DNA from: Cryptomeria japonica
Taxonomy: Eukaryota; Streptophyta; Pinopsida; Cupressales; Cupressaceae
DNA length: 64,000 bases
Direction: 5' to 3'
Assembly (NCBI RefSeq): GCF_030272615.1
Contig: NC_081409.1
Span: 911,488,340-911,552,339 of the forward strand
Position 1 is the first letter of the stretch; every line of letters begins with the position of its first letter. Shown here piece after piece: positions 13,610-24,284 of this stretch. The position numbers and the translations under genes were made by a program. Under the pieces are notes generated by a model that saw nothing but the letters and a program-made list of their open reading frames with translations, was not told where the DNA came from and made no database searches.

Positions 13610-14512
13610 ATTAAGAATAGATCCGGTTAGGGACCACCCGATTAAGGGATTGACTACAATACCCTATTAAAGGCAATAGCCTGTTAGGAGTAACCTAAGT
13701 AGAGGATTTCAAATCCAAACTAATGGATCACCTGGTTAGAGGATTTAGACAGCACCAAGCCTATTAAAGCTGACCTGGTTAAGGGATTTAACTATTGTAA
13801 TGGTTAGAGAACAATAGGGTCTTTGCTGACCTGGTAATAGCACTGCTCTACTTAGTCAGATCCTTTTCTGCTCCTATCTGCCTTCAAAACATTCTACAGA
13901 CACTCCTTCTGGTTCGGCAACAATCACACTGTCACACTTAACCAAAATTGCCAACACAATTACAAAACAACTCATCGACCTTAAATAAAAATACAATAGG
14001 TCGGTAACTCATCACAAAACCTACAACTCTCATCAAGATTACAAACATATCGGTTCAAACATGACCATTAGATTTCATAGCAATCAGTTGCACATTGTTC
14101 AAGACAACTTCGACCGCTCTTAGATCACCGCACATCGAATCTTGTAACTCATCACATGGTTATCACTTCATGCTATGCATTTTCTCATTCCCAAGATAAA
14201 ACCATTATCTCTATGTGCCAAAACCACTTTGAAACTCATCGCATGCATCATGCATACGTGGCATCCCCATCTTCAATCATTGATCATCATAATCGATTCA
14301 CCAAGCTCCATCGGTTAGGGTTCAACATATCAACTGGTTAGGGTTACTGATTGATCACTTTGCTTGAATAATAATATCGGTTTCCTTCACTTCTCAACTA
14401 CCGGTTGTATTACTGCATCACTACTGGTTGCAATACAACTCCATTACCGGTTACTATTGACATCAATGACAACCTTATACTTCATCAATGCAATCTTCAT
14501 GCAATGCCAACA
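13610..14512 (-). repeat. Partial 5' LTR of copia B
   Basis: On the minus strand it starts TGTTGGCATTGCATGAAG at 14512, the same start as the LTRs of element D, and ends near the primer site at about 13605. It is shorter than the D LTRs (about 0.9 against 1.4 kb). Confidence 0.8.
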
Positions 14513-14517
14513 AAACT

Positions 14518-15147
14518 AATGAAGAGCTTCAGATCTTGAGAGATAGAGTAGAGCAGCTTGAGGGGAAGTTATATTCAGGACCTACATATAAGCCTTCGTC
14601 CTTGTGGGAGTATCCTTGAAAGAGGGCTATGGGATTAAGAAATGATCTAGCTTAGGCTAGGCTGGATATTTCAAGGATGAATAATTAGATTGATTAGTTG
14701 AGGTTGGATGCTTCAAATATGGAGAAGAAAGCAGTCACAAAGATGAAAATGACTATACTAGAGTCTAAATTTGATGATATTCTTGACCATGTTGATGCAT
14801 CATGGGATGAGCACAAGGAGCTTTTAGGTTTTTATCAAGAACACCTAAGGTGGCAAAAATTTCTTGCTTGCTCTCTATCATTCTTGAGTAAGATGATTAG
14901 AGTGCTAGAGATTGCTTTGGTTAAGCCCCTTCCTCCTCGTCTATATGGGTTTATCATGAGTTTAAGATCAGAGTATAGTGTGATGGAACAAGTTTTCATC
15001 ACTCACAAGATTTATACTAAGGAGATCAAGCCAAACTTATCAAGTTTTCAATATCTAGTAACCTGCCATATGCCAACCCTATTTGACAGAGATAGGAGGG
15101 ATCCTAAAGGGAGAAGGGTTTTGAGATTAAAAAAAAATGGAAGGTAG
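14518..15147 (+). pseudogene. Unrecognised decayed coding frame, possibly coiled-coil
   Basis: One reading frame has coding-like composition from 14518 onward and is open from 14698 to 15147 (first ATG at 14719). The upstream part reads NEELQILRDRVEQLEGKLYS, a heptad-like pattern typical of a coiled coil. The open part is mixed charged and hydrophobic with a basic end. I do not recognise the family. It lies directly before a candidate LTR (15172-16114), so it may be an internal ORF of an LTR element, but no gag, protease, reverse transcriptase or integrase motif is seen in it. Its left edge coincides with the end of element B. Confidence 0.4.
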
Positions 15148-15171
15148 AAATCAAGACCAAATTAGATCCAA

Positions 15172-16114
15172 TGTTGATAGACATCTTTGCTGATGATATT
15201 CAAATATTGAAAAAGTTGGGGAGTAGTTGGAAAGTAGTTAGAAAGTTGTTAAATCCATTAAATAAAAGTTGTTAGGGTTTCTAGAAGGGGTTGTTGATCC
15301 AAAATATAATATCTATTAAAGGAGGTCTTCTCTCCATTTGTAATTTTAGTAATTAATAGGAGTGGAATAGGAGTTGTTGAACAAGAATTGTTATAACTAA
15401 CATTTGAAGTAATAAATAAAGAATTGAAGTGTAGAGTTTTACCAATTGTCTTCTCTTATTTTCATGGTTCCTTTCATCGATTTTAGTTATATTTCAATGG
15501 TTTTAATAATGAAGTGCGATGATAGTAGATGGATTTTTGGTTCTTACCATTGAGAATTTATTGATTGTAAGTTCCTATGCATGGTTAGTTTGAACCTATT
15601 ATTGTTGTTAGTTCAATTGTGGATATTTGTTTGAGTTGTATTAGAATTGGGTACTTGAATGCATGGTTACAGTCTAAAAATCTTTAATTCCCTTTGAAGA
15701 TTGCACTATTTTTGTGGCATTGGGAGTTAATCTCTCGTTAAATAGGAATTAGTTTATATGAAATCTGTCTATTTACATCACCAACCATTATTGTCATTGT
15801 TCATAGGTATTAGTTCAGTCTTTTCGAACCCTATCTTTTGACCTTTATTTCAATCAATTTGAAAAGAAAGCATCACTCAAATTGGCATATCAGATGTTAT
15901 TCATCTTATTAGATGCGTAAGTCCCTTTGTTTTACTAGCAAATCACATCAATCACTGAGTTATCCTAAGCAGTCAAGACCTGATAGTTGGAACCTTGAGG
16001 TTATCTTGTTTGCACAATCGAATAGCCTATGATATTTCCTTTATCAAGAGAGGATTGGATATGCCTAGTATATTTTATTTTGTGTTGTTAGAAGTGCAAA
16101 CTTTCTCATCAACA
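15172..16114 (+). repeat. Candidate LTR with TGTTGAT/ATCAACA ends
   Basis: The block starts TGTTGATAG and ends TCATCAACA, a perfect 7-bp inverted match with TG..CA termini as expected of an LTR. It contains an AATAAATAAAG signal near 15412. The sequence before it is purine-rich (about 15128-15146). No second copy is present in the window and the flanking five bases do not match. The strand is assumed from the poly(A) signal. Confidence 0.4.
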
Positions 16115-17640
16115 CATTCTCAATTTTCCACCCCACACATTAGCTATCTAGTCATCGAATAATTTTCCTGACAAGAGTGAATTCACATCCAAAAACATAA
16201 AGATAATGATTTTTAAGACAATTTTTTATTTTTAATAGCTTGAAACAAATCTGAATTAGGAGAAACAGAGAGAATCTTGGCATGAGAGGGAGCATTGTCA
16301 TTTTCTCTTGCTCAATTGTCTCCACCTTCAAAGACTCCTCTTTCCCCATTGTAGTTGTCTTGAGCACCACTAATGATTAATTCCTAATGTCAAAGGTTGC
16401 CAAAGTTGGGAGAATCTCATTCTTAACCTCCACCTCGAGAACTTCTTTGTATGTTGATTTTGAAAGAAATTTGATAAATGTTAAATCTCAACCTCGAAAT
16501 GCACCTTAAGACCCTCTAATACCTTACTATTTTCGCTTAAGGAGATATTTATGTCACCACTACTTGAAATCTCCATCTATCTATTTATCTAAAATGAGGG
16601 AGTAGAAGACCCAAAACAAAGCAATAAATGACTCATTAAAAGCCTTTATGGTAGAATGAATACAACTTCAGACTTATAGGAGTAAATAAATAAATTCAAA
16701 TTTAAAAATAATCCACAATCTCAAGTTAGAAAAGATAATAAAACAATCATTCCAGAAGACAAATCACAGCTAAGACCAAAAAAAAAATTTCAATCAAATT
16801 GGATACCTATATAGTTCTCGAAACAAAAATAATGTGAATGAAGAGGACAAAAAATTCCAAGAGTGACAAAGAGAAGTATCTAAGTTCCTTGAGTGATTGT
16901 AGAGGCTCCAAGAAGCAAAAATGGAAGATGATTATTCACCTCCTAGGGAGCTCCTACACTCACCTCCAAAATCATGAAGATTTTTTTCATGTTTGACATA
17001 ATTTGATTTTGTGATATTATTCAATGACATCTAACTTATTCACTTTCATCATTAAGGAAACATTACCTATGACCAAATAAATCATTCATGAAGAGGATTG
17101 GAAACAATTAATAGAAACATATTTTGATTGGTGACTAGAAGTACTAACAAATATGCATATTGGTGCCCTTTTTCATTATCTTTAGTCTTTGCACACTTAA
17201 AAGATGATCTAGGAGATCATATCTCCTTACAATGAAACAACCATACTTTTAAGTATTTTTAAATACCACCAACCCCCTATATCTCTAAGAATAGTATTGT
17301 AGACAATCACATACTATGTGAATTGTAGAGAAGAATTGTTTATTGTGAGGGGATGCATCTAAGGTCAAGGGTCTAGAATACACCACAATTTAGTCTTGAC
17401 TCATGAACTTGTGCCCTAAAAAATCATATACCTAAAGGCATTGCAGTAACATAGATGAATTATTTTCTAAACATTTATTAATTTGCTATCATATCATGAT
17501 TGTTTCTTCTTCAATAATAAAACTGAGTCACCTAAATATCGCTAAACACAAAGAAAAAATCAAGAATAAAGACAAATATTCTAAAGTTGAAACCTTTTAC
17601 CTTTTTTCTTCTTTGCTCCTTCAATTGAACAAAAATGGAG
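16115..17640. other. Spacer, no gene recognised
   Basis: Moderately AT-rich sequence. Short open frames on either strand (for example 16152-16370 minus) show no recognisable domain or codon pattern. No repeat boundary is visible. Confidence 0.45.
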
Positions 17641-18230
17641 TGTACCCTTATGCTCCCCGTTATGTTCTCTTTGTGATGGAAAGATGAAGGCATAGATTAA
17701 GGGCTTAGCCATGCAACAAGTGTCACAAGAGGGATACAATTGTCATATAAGGTGTAAGAGTTGGGCATGTTGACATAAGTGTGAGAAAAGGAGTAGGGAT
17801 AAGTGTAAGATGAAAAGAAGGCTACACATATGTAAACAAGGAGTATGGTGAGTAGGCATGCTCACACAAATGAGAGCATGAGGGGTTAGGGACACTTGTC
17901 AAGTGATGATAAGATTGGATTTTGATCCATGTACATGGATTTAATGGCTAGAATTAAATAGACAGGGATTAAGGATTCTGTAGATTTAAATATTAAAAGA
18001 AATGGTGATGAAGATAAATTAAAAGTATTAATTAATTGTTTTAGTTGGAGGATTTGGGGTATAAGGTTAAAATTGATTAAACAAATATAAATTTTATTAA
18101 GGATGAGTGATACAAAGAAGTGATGAATGAATGAATTAGTTAATTTATGATTATTTATTTAATTAATGGTTAGGACTAGGTAAACCAGATATGATAGGAT
18201 ATGGATAAATTTAGGTGTCTAGAGTCACAT
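17640..18230 (-). repeat. LTR-like AT-rich fragment
   Basis: The right end reads aatttaggtgtc near 18207-18222, the same 12-mer seen at the right end of the LTR-like block 49751-50777. The body has the same style as those blocks (GGATTAAGG, TAATTAATTG, AGTGTGAGA). On the minus strand this would be the start of an LTR upstream region. No partner LTR or internal region is seen. Confidence 0.3.
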
Positions 18231-18869
18231 CTACATTTTCTAGAATAAAAAATACAATTATTCAATTATTTTTAACTACATTTAATTGATATAAATTGAT
18301 TGAGTTTATTTGATTAGTCTTTTTTTCAATACACTAATATAAAAACAATTTAGTTGAACAATAAGATGAAAAAACTTATATTTATTCAAAATTGATATAC
18401 TAATATTATCACTACATCTTGTATATTCAATTATAAATAGTAAAATGTATTGATATATAATTTAATTGGTAGTAATTGATAGAAATAGAATTTGGATATA
18501 ATAGCACAGTAGAAAAAGATACAGAATGGAAAAAATGGATATTGCAATTTGGATGTAATAATATGATAGAGATATAGCATGAGAGAAAGAGATATTGTAA
18601 ACATAATAACATGATAGGAAGGGATATAACATAAGAAAAAAAGATATAAGAAAAAAATTTGAGAAAAAAGAATATTAAAAAAGAAGTCAGATATAATTAT
18701 ATGAAATGACTATGAAAACTCTAACGGACATTAGACTCATATTTAACTGTTTAAAAGGTATTAATCACCTTGTGTCAAAGTTTAAGCATTAATCAGCCTA
18801 TTGATTAATCAGCTTACATAGTCAATTTTGGCTGAGTAGTTTTGATTATTGCTTTAAGCCTTATTCAAC
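18231..18869. other. AT-rich region upstream of gene 1
   Basis: Strongly AT-rich, with a semi-repetitive purine stretch at 18480-18680 (recurrent GATAT, AGAAAAA and ATAATA). No gene seen. The last 100 bases are less AT-biased and form the proximal promoter of gene 1. Confidence 0.45.
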
Positions 18870-18877
18870 TATAAAAG
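18870..18877 (+). promoter_or_regulatory. TATA box of gene 1
   Basis: TATAAAAG lies 366 bp before the ATG of gene 1. The element shared with gene 2 (18886-18910) begins 16 bp downstream, where transcription would be expected to start. Confidence 0.55.
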
Positions 18878-18885
18878 TCGTTAGC

Positions 18886-18910
18886 TTATTGTCCAACTCT
18901 TCTAGATACT
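18886..18910 (+). promoter_or_regulatory. Shared 5' element of paralog cluster, gene 1 copy
   Basis: The sequence ttgtccaactcttctagata matches 46570-46589 upstream of gene 2 (ttgtctaattcttctagaaa) with few changes, and a weaker match lies at 55766-55786 before gene 3. The position just after the TATA box suggests an initiator or early-leader element. The core TTCTAGA resembles half of a heat-shock element. Confidence 0.45.
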
Positions 18911-19030
18911 GCAGAAATTTTCTAAGAAAATGCACATACATACAACGGTCAAACCTAACTTCGCGTGTAATTGGTTGCATTGACTATCTGATTCGTGTAG
19001 AGCAATTAAAAAATCAGCACAAAGAAAAAA

Positions 19031-19096
19031 ATGGCCGCCTATGAAAGCGGTTTAGACTTTAGAATTGACTTTTGTAAAGGAACAAGAACAGGATAG
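19031..19096 (+). promoter_or_regulatory. Upstream ORF 1 of gene 1 (21 aa)
   Basis: ATGGCCGCC opens a 21-codon frame (MAAYESGLDF...) that ends at TAG 139 bp before the gene 1 ATG. It falls inside the predicted leader if transcription starts near 18900. Its start context is good (purine at -3, G at +4). Confidence 0.35.
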
Positions 19097-19157
19097 ATTC
19101 ATAAAAGATACATATTCAGTGAGTATACAACATAGAAGAGATCTTTGGTGAAGGAGA

Positions 19158-19187
19158 ATGCTGTTGGAGCACCGGAGCAGAAGATAG
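19158..19187 (+). promoter_or_regulatory. Upstream ORF 2 of gene 1 (9 aa)
   Basis: A short frame MLLEHRSRR then TAG lies 48 bp before the main ATG. The nucleotides here (gagcagaagatagaatc) are homologous to the N-terminal coding region of gene 2 (gaagcagaagatataatc). The leader of gene 1 therefore contains what is coding sequence in its paralogs. Confidence 0.35.
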
Positions 19188-19235
19188 AATCAGTCTCTTC
19201 CAGGGCTGCTAAGCCCCGGTAGCAGAAACAATATC

Positions 19236-20354
19236 ATGGGGAAAAAACCTTGTTTTAATCCTTATTCAACTGTGGGTCTTGATAAATTTGACAGTTTGAA
19301 TGCAGAGCTCTCTGCAAAAAGAGAGTTTGTTGCCAGGAAAACAGGCATCCCAGAGGCCATGGTGAGGTTTGCTCACACCAGCAAAGGATGGGTGCCTGTT
19401 GTGCTAAAAAATGGGCATGGTGGTAATGATGGTGGGCATTCCAGCCTGGTATCTATAGGAACAGAACAAGATACCGTAAACAGGGAGAAATATGAGGGTG
19501 AACCAAATGAGGAGTATGGGAATGATGATGTGGAGGGTGATGAAGGGCATGAGAATGGTGTAAATGGGTCTTCTAGCAGGAAAGAGAGTGTGTCTGTGAC
19601 CGTGAGCATGCAGGGGCTGCCATGGTGGTCTGGATATCTGAAACCAACTGCCTTTGGGGTTGTCACCGTGAGTGCTATTTTAGTTAGTAATCTTGTAGTG
19701 CCTGCAACAGCCATGGTGGTTGTAATGATGGCACTGGCTGGTTCTCTGCAGAGGCTCTGGCTGTGCGGTGTTATGTGCATGAAGAGCTTCATAAACAAAG
19801 GGATCTCCTATTTCTCTGAGATTTTAAAGACAAAAGAGGTTAAACAACCAGTGTGTTGTGATCAATCTGAACCACATGAGGCATCTCCAGAGCAAGGAGG
19901 GCCTCTGCTTTACAACACTCTTGCTCAGGCTACTGTTTTTTCTGCTCCTAATAACAGCAGCAGCAGCCAGGACTTGAATACCCAACAGAGGGAGATGAAG
20001 AACAATAATAAAACTCAGAAAACTCAAGGTACTGAGTCCAGGGAAGGTCAGCCAAGGAAACCCATCAGATTAGAGCAGTCAGGGAATTTTTCCAGGAGGG
20101 CAGAAAGTGGGGAAAGTGATGTGGCTGTGGGTGCCACTCTGATGATCATACTTCTCTTCTTTTTGGTTGTCTATGGCAGGATCTGTGCAATCTGCCTCAC
20201 ATCTGCTCTGTTATATGTGGTTCCCAAGCTCAGAACAAATGGAAGCAATGATACTTATAGTAATAACTATGATCACATGGTTCTTCAATCAAAAGAGTAC
20301 AGAAAGAAAGTAATTATGGATGGATTGCTTGCTAGAAACCATGGAAAGCTTTGA
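19236..20354 (+). CDS. ZCF37-like membrane protein, paralog 1 (372 aa)
   Basis: Single uninterrupted exon. Residues 8-18 read NPYSTVGLDKF, followed by LNAELSAKRE, MVRFAHTSKGW and PVVLK (about 20-58). This matches in order the N-terminal domain of plant ZCF37/UCP031279-type proteins (NPY..RGLDKF...L.EKR...VRF....PVVVK), whose function is not established. Residues 85-110 are acidic. A PWWSGYL motif (129-135) precedes a hydrophobic stretch at 138-182. A polar, Ser/Gln/Asn-rich linker (205-295) leads to a second hydrophobic segment (299-331, GATLMIILLFFLVVYGR then AICLTSALLYVVPKL) and a basic tail, LQSKEYRKKVIMDGLLARNH. No signal peptide is seen, so an internal-membrane protein with two hydrophobic regions is likely. 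Start chosen at 19236 because ATGGGG has G at +4 and aligns with KK..CFNPYST in paralog 2. The N-terminal extension of paralogs 2 and 3 is out of frame here and lies in the leader. Family match is from memory of the motif pattern. Confidence 0.88.
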   Translation: MGKKPCFNPYSTVGLDKFDSLNAELSAKREFVARKTGIPEAMVRFAHTSKGWVPVVLKNGHGGNDGGHSSLVSIGTEQDTVNREKYEGEPNEEYGNDDVEGDEGHENGVNGSSSRKESVSVTVSMQGLPWWSGYLKPTAFGVVTVSAILVSNLVVPATAMVVVMMALAGSLQRLWLCGVMCMKSFINKGISYFSEILKTKEVKQPVCCDQSEPHEASPEQGGPLLYNTLAQATVFSAPNNSSSSQDLNTQQREMKNNNKTQKTQGTESREGQPRKPIRLEQSGNFSRRAESGESDVAVGATLMIILLFFLVVYGRICAICLTSALLYVVPKLRTNGSNDTYSNNYDHMVLQSKEYRKKVIMDGLLARNHGKL

Positions 20355-22257
20355 TAGACTTATAATTTAGCTTGTATTTGTATTTTGAACCAGTGGGTTT
20401 GCAGTTGCACACCTGAAGGATCTTGTGATGAAGGGTTCTATACTTAGATTAAGAGGTCATACACCAATTTAATGTTTGGACCTCAAAAATCACATGATGT
20501 TTTTAGCTCTTCATCTTACAACTGCTATAAATATTGATGGGTATAGCATACAAAAAATTACTTCAAAAGCAGACAATGGTTTATCTCAATCCTCTGTACT
20601 TAATCATAGCTCTCCACTTCAGCAATTTGTCTGAGAAGGCAACTAACTAATCACTAAAAATAAATGTTACAGATCTTCTCCGAGAAGATTTAGGTTTCAA
20701 ATAGTAAAATGATAGTCCCAGTTAGAAAGCTTCTTAATAAATACTGTTCATTTGATTTTCATCAGACTAATCTGTTATCATTTTATTTTGTTTTAGGGTT
20801 TGTATCTTCACTATTTCAAGGTTTTAAATCTGTGTTATTTTTCATTTAGTTTTATGTTTATTTTGAGAAAATGATTTAAAAGGTATGTTTTCCTTAGACC
20901 TCTATCTATCTATTTATACGCATACCTAAGCCCTTATCTCTCATCGTATCTACATAAATTTACATTTTGGTATATTCATTTATTAAATCAATTCATGCTC
21001 CTATTCTTATACATTTTGTCATCCACTTGAATTGATTGTTTCTAGGCACTATGGTGATTCTATGGGCATGTGGTTAACTACAACCATAGATTTGAACTTT
21101 GCACAATTTATTGTTTTGTACTAGTACTTAAAGGCATACAATTGCACTTATTTTACCATTATTGAATAGGATTGAATATCATTTGTATTTACAAAAGGAT
21201 CATGCAAGGAATGTTTATGTTGGAGTACCTAAAAAGAACCTAGTATTGGAAAGCATTACTCTAGAGCATTTACATTGTTGAAATATATCGTCTTCAATCT
21301 TTTACCTAAGTTTGCTAGGGGATCACCAAAGAGAATGTCTCCTAGCAACATATCAACAACCATTCAAAGGCATTTTGAAAAAAAACTAGTCTTATTTAGC
21401 TGAAAAGGCAAAAGAAGCATGCGTTAATCAAGTGAATCGACAAGTAAAAGTGTACAAACTATCACAACATTTATTAAGGCCAAGAGACATTTTTGTAGGC
21501 ACGGATCTTACCATAATCCTAGCCATAGGTTAGACCCTAAATAGTGCAAATCAACTATTCAAATCCCAAGGTGAGCTACTAACTATCATATTCATTCTAA
21601 TCATGAGGCATCCAAAATTCAATAGTTAAAGAACTATTTGTCTCCTTCAAACATAGAGTTGAAGTACCTTTATATAATCACATATACTTTTTGTACTTAT
21701 AATACACATTCTCATAGATGTCATTTATTAATCTAAGTTCATTTATGTTTATATGCATGCATCTTATTAGATTAGCCTATAACAAACTTAAGGAGTGTTT
21801 ATTTTCCAAGTTACTTTTTGGTTAATCTAATTGATCTTACAACACCCTAAGGTTTTGTTTTAGAGTTTATACCTTCACTATTTCAAGGTTTTAAACATTT
21901 GATTGATTTATAATTGTATTAATCACTATCTATTTGTTATGAAATAAGCATGTGCATCACTGATCATCAATTCCATGGTGCACAATCTTTTATACACTAC
22001 TTGTTTTGTGCATTATGCAACAAGTACTTAGAACCATGTTGTGCATATCAAAAAACATCATCCAACTCATGTATAACCCTTTATATCATGTTTCATCCAT
22101 GCAATGTGAAGGATAAAGTCCCACGATATTATTGATAACTTGTTTGTTTTGTACCAAACTTGCATTCACACATAGTAGCACTCACAAGGCATAAAAAATA
22201 GAACTTGATGCTGAATATTACACAATAGCACTAAGCACCTCACAATAATATCATGCA
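20355..22257. other. 3' flank of gene 1 and spacer
   Basis: TAATAAATA near 20735 could serve gene 1 as a poly(A) signal. A 43-bp phrase (ttgttttagggtttgtatct and onward) at 20789-20829 recurs at 21855-21897, about 1.07 kb later. No gene or element boundary is recognised between them. The region ends at the TCTTC target duplication of element E (22258-22262). Confidence 0.45.
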
Positions 22258-22262
22258 TCTTC

Positions 22263-22899
22263 TATTAGCAACAATCAACACGGAAAACTGGGAGGAGGGG
22301 GGTGAATCCATCTTCACCGGAATAACAAAGAAAACACATATCTGATAAACTATAGTAATAAGAACGATAAGCAAATTAACAACACAACACACAACACCAA
22401 GATTTTGACATGGAAAACCTAGTTAAGGAAAAAACCACGATGGGAACCTATCCACAGTAAGATGACACTCTACAGTAGTATGTGAAAATATTACAATGGG
22501 GAATGCACATGCATTTAGGCACACTGCCTAGAGCTCACTGCTCAAATATAATGGCCCGGAAGGCTACAACCCTCAGGGAAGTCTCACTGACTTACAATAA
22601 GATTCGAACTACAATCCGAAAGAAGTGAACTGAAGAAATAGCATCTCCAAATGCCCGATTACAGTTCCAGTTAAGCACAAATGTCTACCCTGCAACACCA
22701 ATCTCACCACAAACTCAACACCGAAGGATAAATCACTTGTTCGCACATAAACCTCTTTCTGATAATGCAGACACAACATCGACACCCAGACTACATGACT
22801 ATATCACCTATAAATACAATTCATCAACCTTGATAATAATGTCGGCTAAACCCTCAACCCTCAATTACAAAATTACATCACACGGTACAAATATCAACT
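22263..22899 (-). repeat. LTR of E, left copy, first segment
   Basis: Aligns with 36237-36870 of the right LTR. It includes the element terminus TATTAGCAAC, where the right LTR has TGTTAGCAGC, and the hairpin-type block near 22409-22440. It breaks off where D was inserted. Confidence 0.88.
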
Positions 22900-24284
22900 T
22901 GTTGGCAATGCATGAAGATTGCATTGATGAAGTATAATGTTGTCATTGATGTCAATAGTAACTGGTAATGAATTTGTATTGCAATCAGTAATGATGCAAC
23001 AATGCAACCGGTAGTAAAGCAATGTAGGCAGCCATAATTATTATTGAAGCAAAGAGATCAACCAGTAACCCTAACCAGTTGATAAGCAAAACCCTAACCG
23101 ATGGAGCTTGGAGAATCGGTTGTGATGATCTATGACTGGATGGTGATCGGAGATGAAGATGCCACGTAAGCATGATGCATGTGATGAGTTTCAAAGTGGA
23201 TTTGGCGCGTAAAGATAACCGTTTATCTTTGGAATGATCAAATGCATAGCATGAAGTGAAAAACATGTGGTGAGCTACAAGATCCAATGTGCGGTGATCC
23301 ACGAGCGGTTGTAGTTGTATAGAACAATGTGTCGTTGATTGCTATGTAATCCAACGGTTATTAGTGAACCGATATGTTTGTAATCTCTATGAGATTTGTA
23401 GGTTTTGTGCTGTGTTACCGACCTATTGTATTTGTTTTTAAGGTCGATGAGTTTTTTGTAATTGTGTTGAAAATTTTGGTTAAGTGTGGTAGTGATTGTT
23501 GTCGAACTAGAAGGTGTGTCTGCAGAATGTTGTGAAGGTAGATAGGAGCAGAAAAGGATCTGATTAAGCAAGGAAGTTCTATTACCAGATCAACAAAGAA
23601 CCTATTGTTCTCTAACCATTACAACAGTTAAATCCCTTAACCGGGTAAGCTTTAACATGCTTCTTGTTGAAATCCTCTAACAAGGTGATCCATTAGCTTG
23701 GATTTGAAATCCTCCACCGAGGTTACCTTTAACAGGGTATTGTAGTCAATCCCTTAACCGGGTGGTCCTTAACCGGATCTGTTCTTAACTAGACATTATT
23801 GTATAAGCTTCTAACAAGCCTTGGCTCCTAACATGGCGAACTTCAGAAGAGTTCAAAATACTTGTGGGTATTCATCTCGACCGTGGTTTTTTCCCATTTG
23901 GGTATCCACGTGAAAAATCATTGTGTCAAGTGGTGAATGATTTTGTGGATGTGTTTTGATATGGTTGATATGAATAACTGGTAAATCCACTTAAACATAT
24001 TTAGATGATCGGAAATGATCTGAAATGTGCTATTGCTGATATTAGTGAAGTAGTTAAATGGTATTTGAGTTTCAGATCTATTGCATTGTATCAATGAAGT
24101 TTTGGTCAACTAGTAAAGTTTGACAGTGCAGTTGCAACTTTGGATTTAGTGTCTAAACCAGTTAGTTTAGTGATTGGATTTTGAGTTGAAAGTTTGTTTG
24201 GTGAAAGTTTAGAATATTTTCTATCTACTGATTCACCCCCCTCTCAGTAGTTGACTGGATCCTTATAGTTTCATCATATTATCA
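22900..24284 (+). repeat. 5' LTR of copia D
   Basis: Starts TGTTGGCAATGCATGAAG and ends CATATTATCA. Contains a GTTA-type motif run (about 23620-23840) and a nested hairpin at 23881-23910 (CGTGG, CCCA, TGGG, CCACG). Confidence 0.9.

Larger units (their letters stand above)
9649..14512 (-). mobile_element. Ty1/copia fossil B, truncated
   Basis: Minus-strand copia close in sequence to D (22900-30349). In element order it keeps a partial 5' LTR (about 13610-14512), a tRNA-Met-type primer site (TTGGTATTAGAGC on the minus strand near 13600), gag (about 13570-12540), protease (12520-12455), integrase (10990-9842) and only the start of reverse transcriptase (9840-9649). The rest of pol and the 3' LTR are absent. 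A solo LTR of a related family sits inside it at 10994-12452. Broken in many places. Confidence 0.85.

Noticed and set aside
19373-19798. 141-aa minus-strand frame inside gene 1
   Set aside because: Shadow of gene 1. Equivalent antisense frames occur in genes 2 and 3 only because those genes are homologous.
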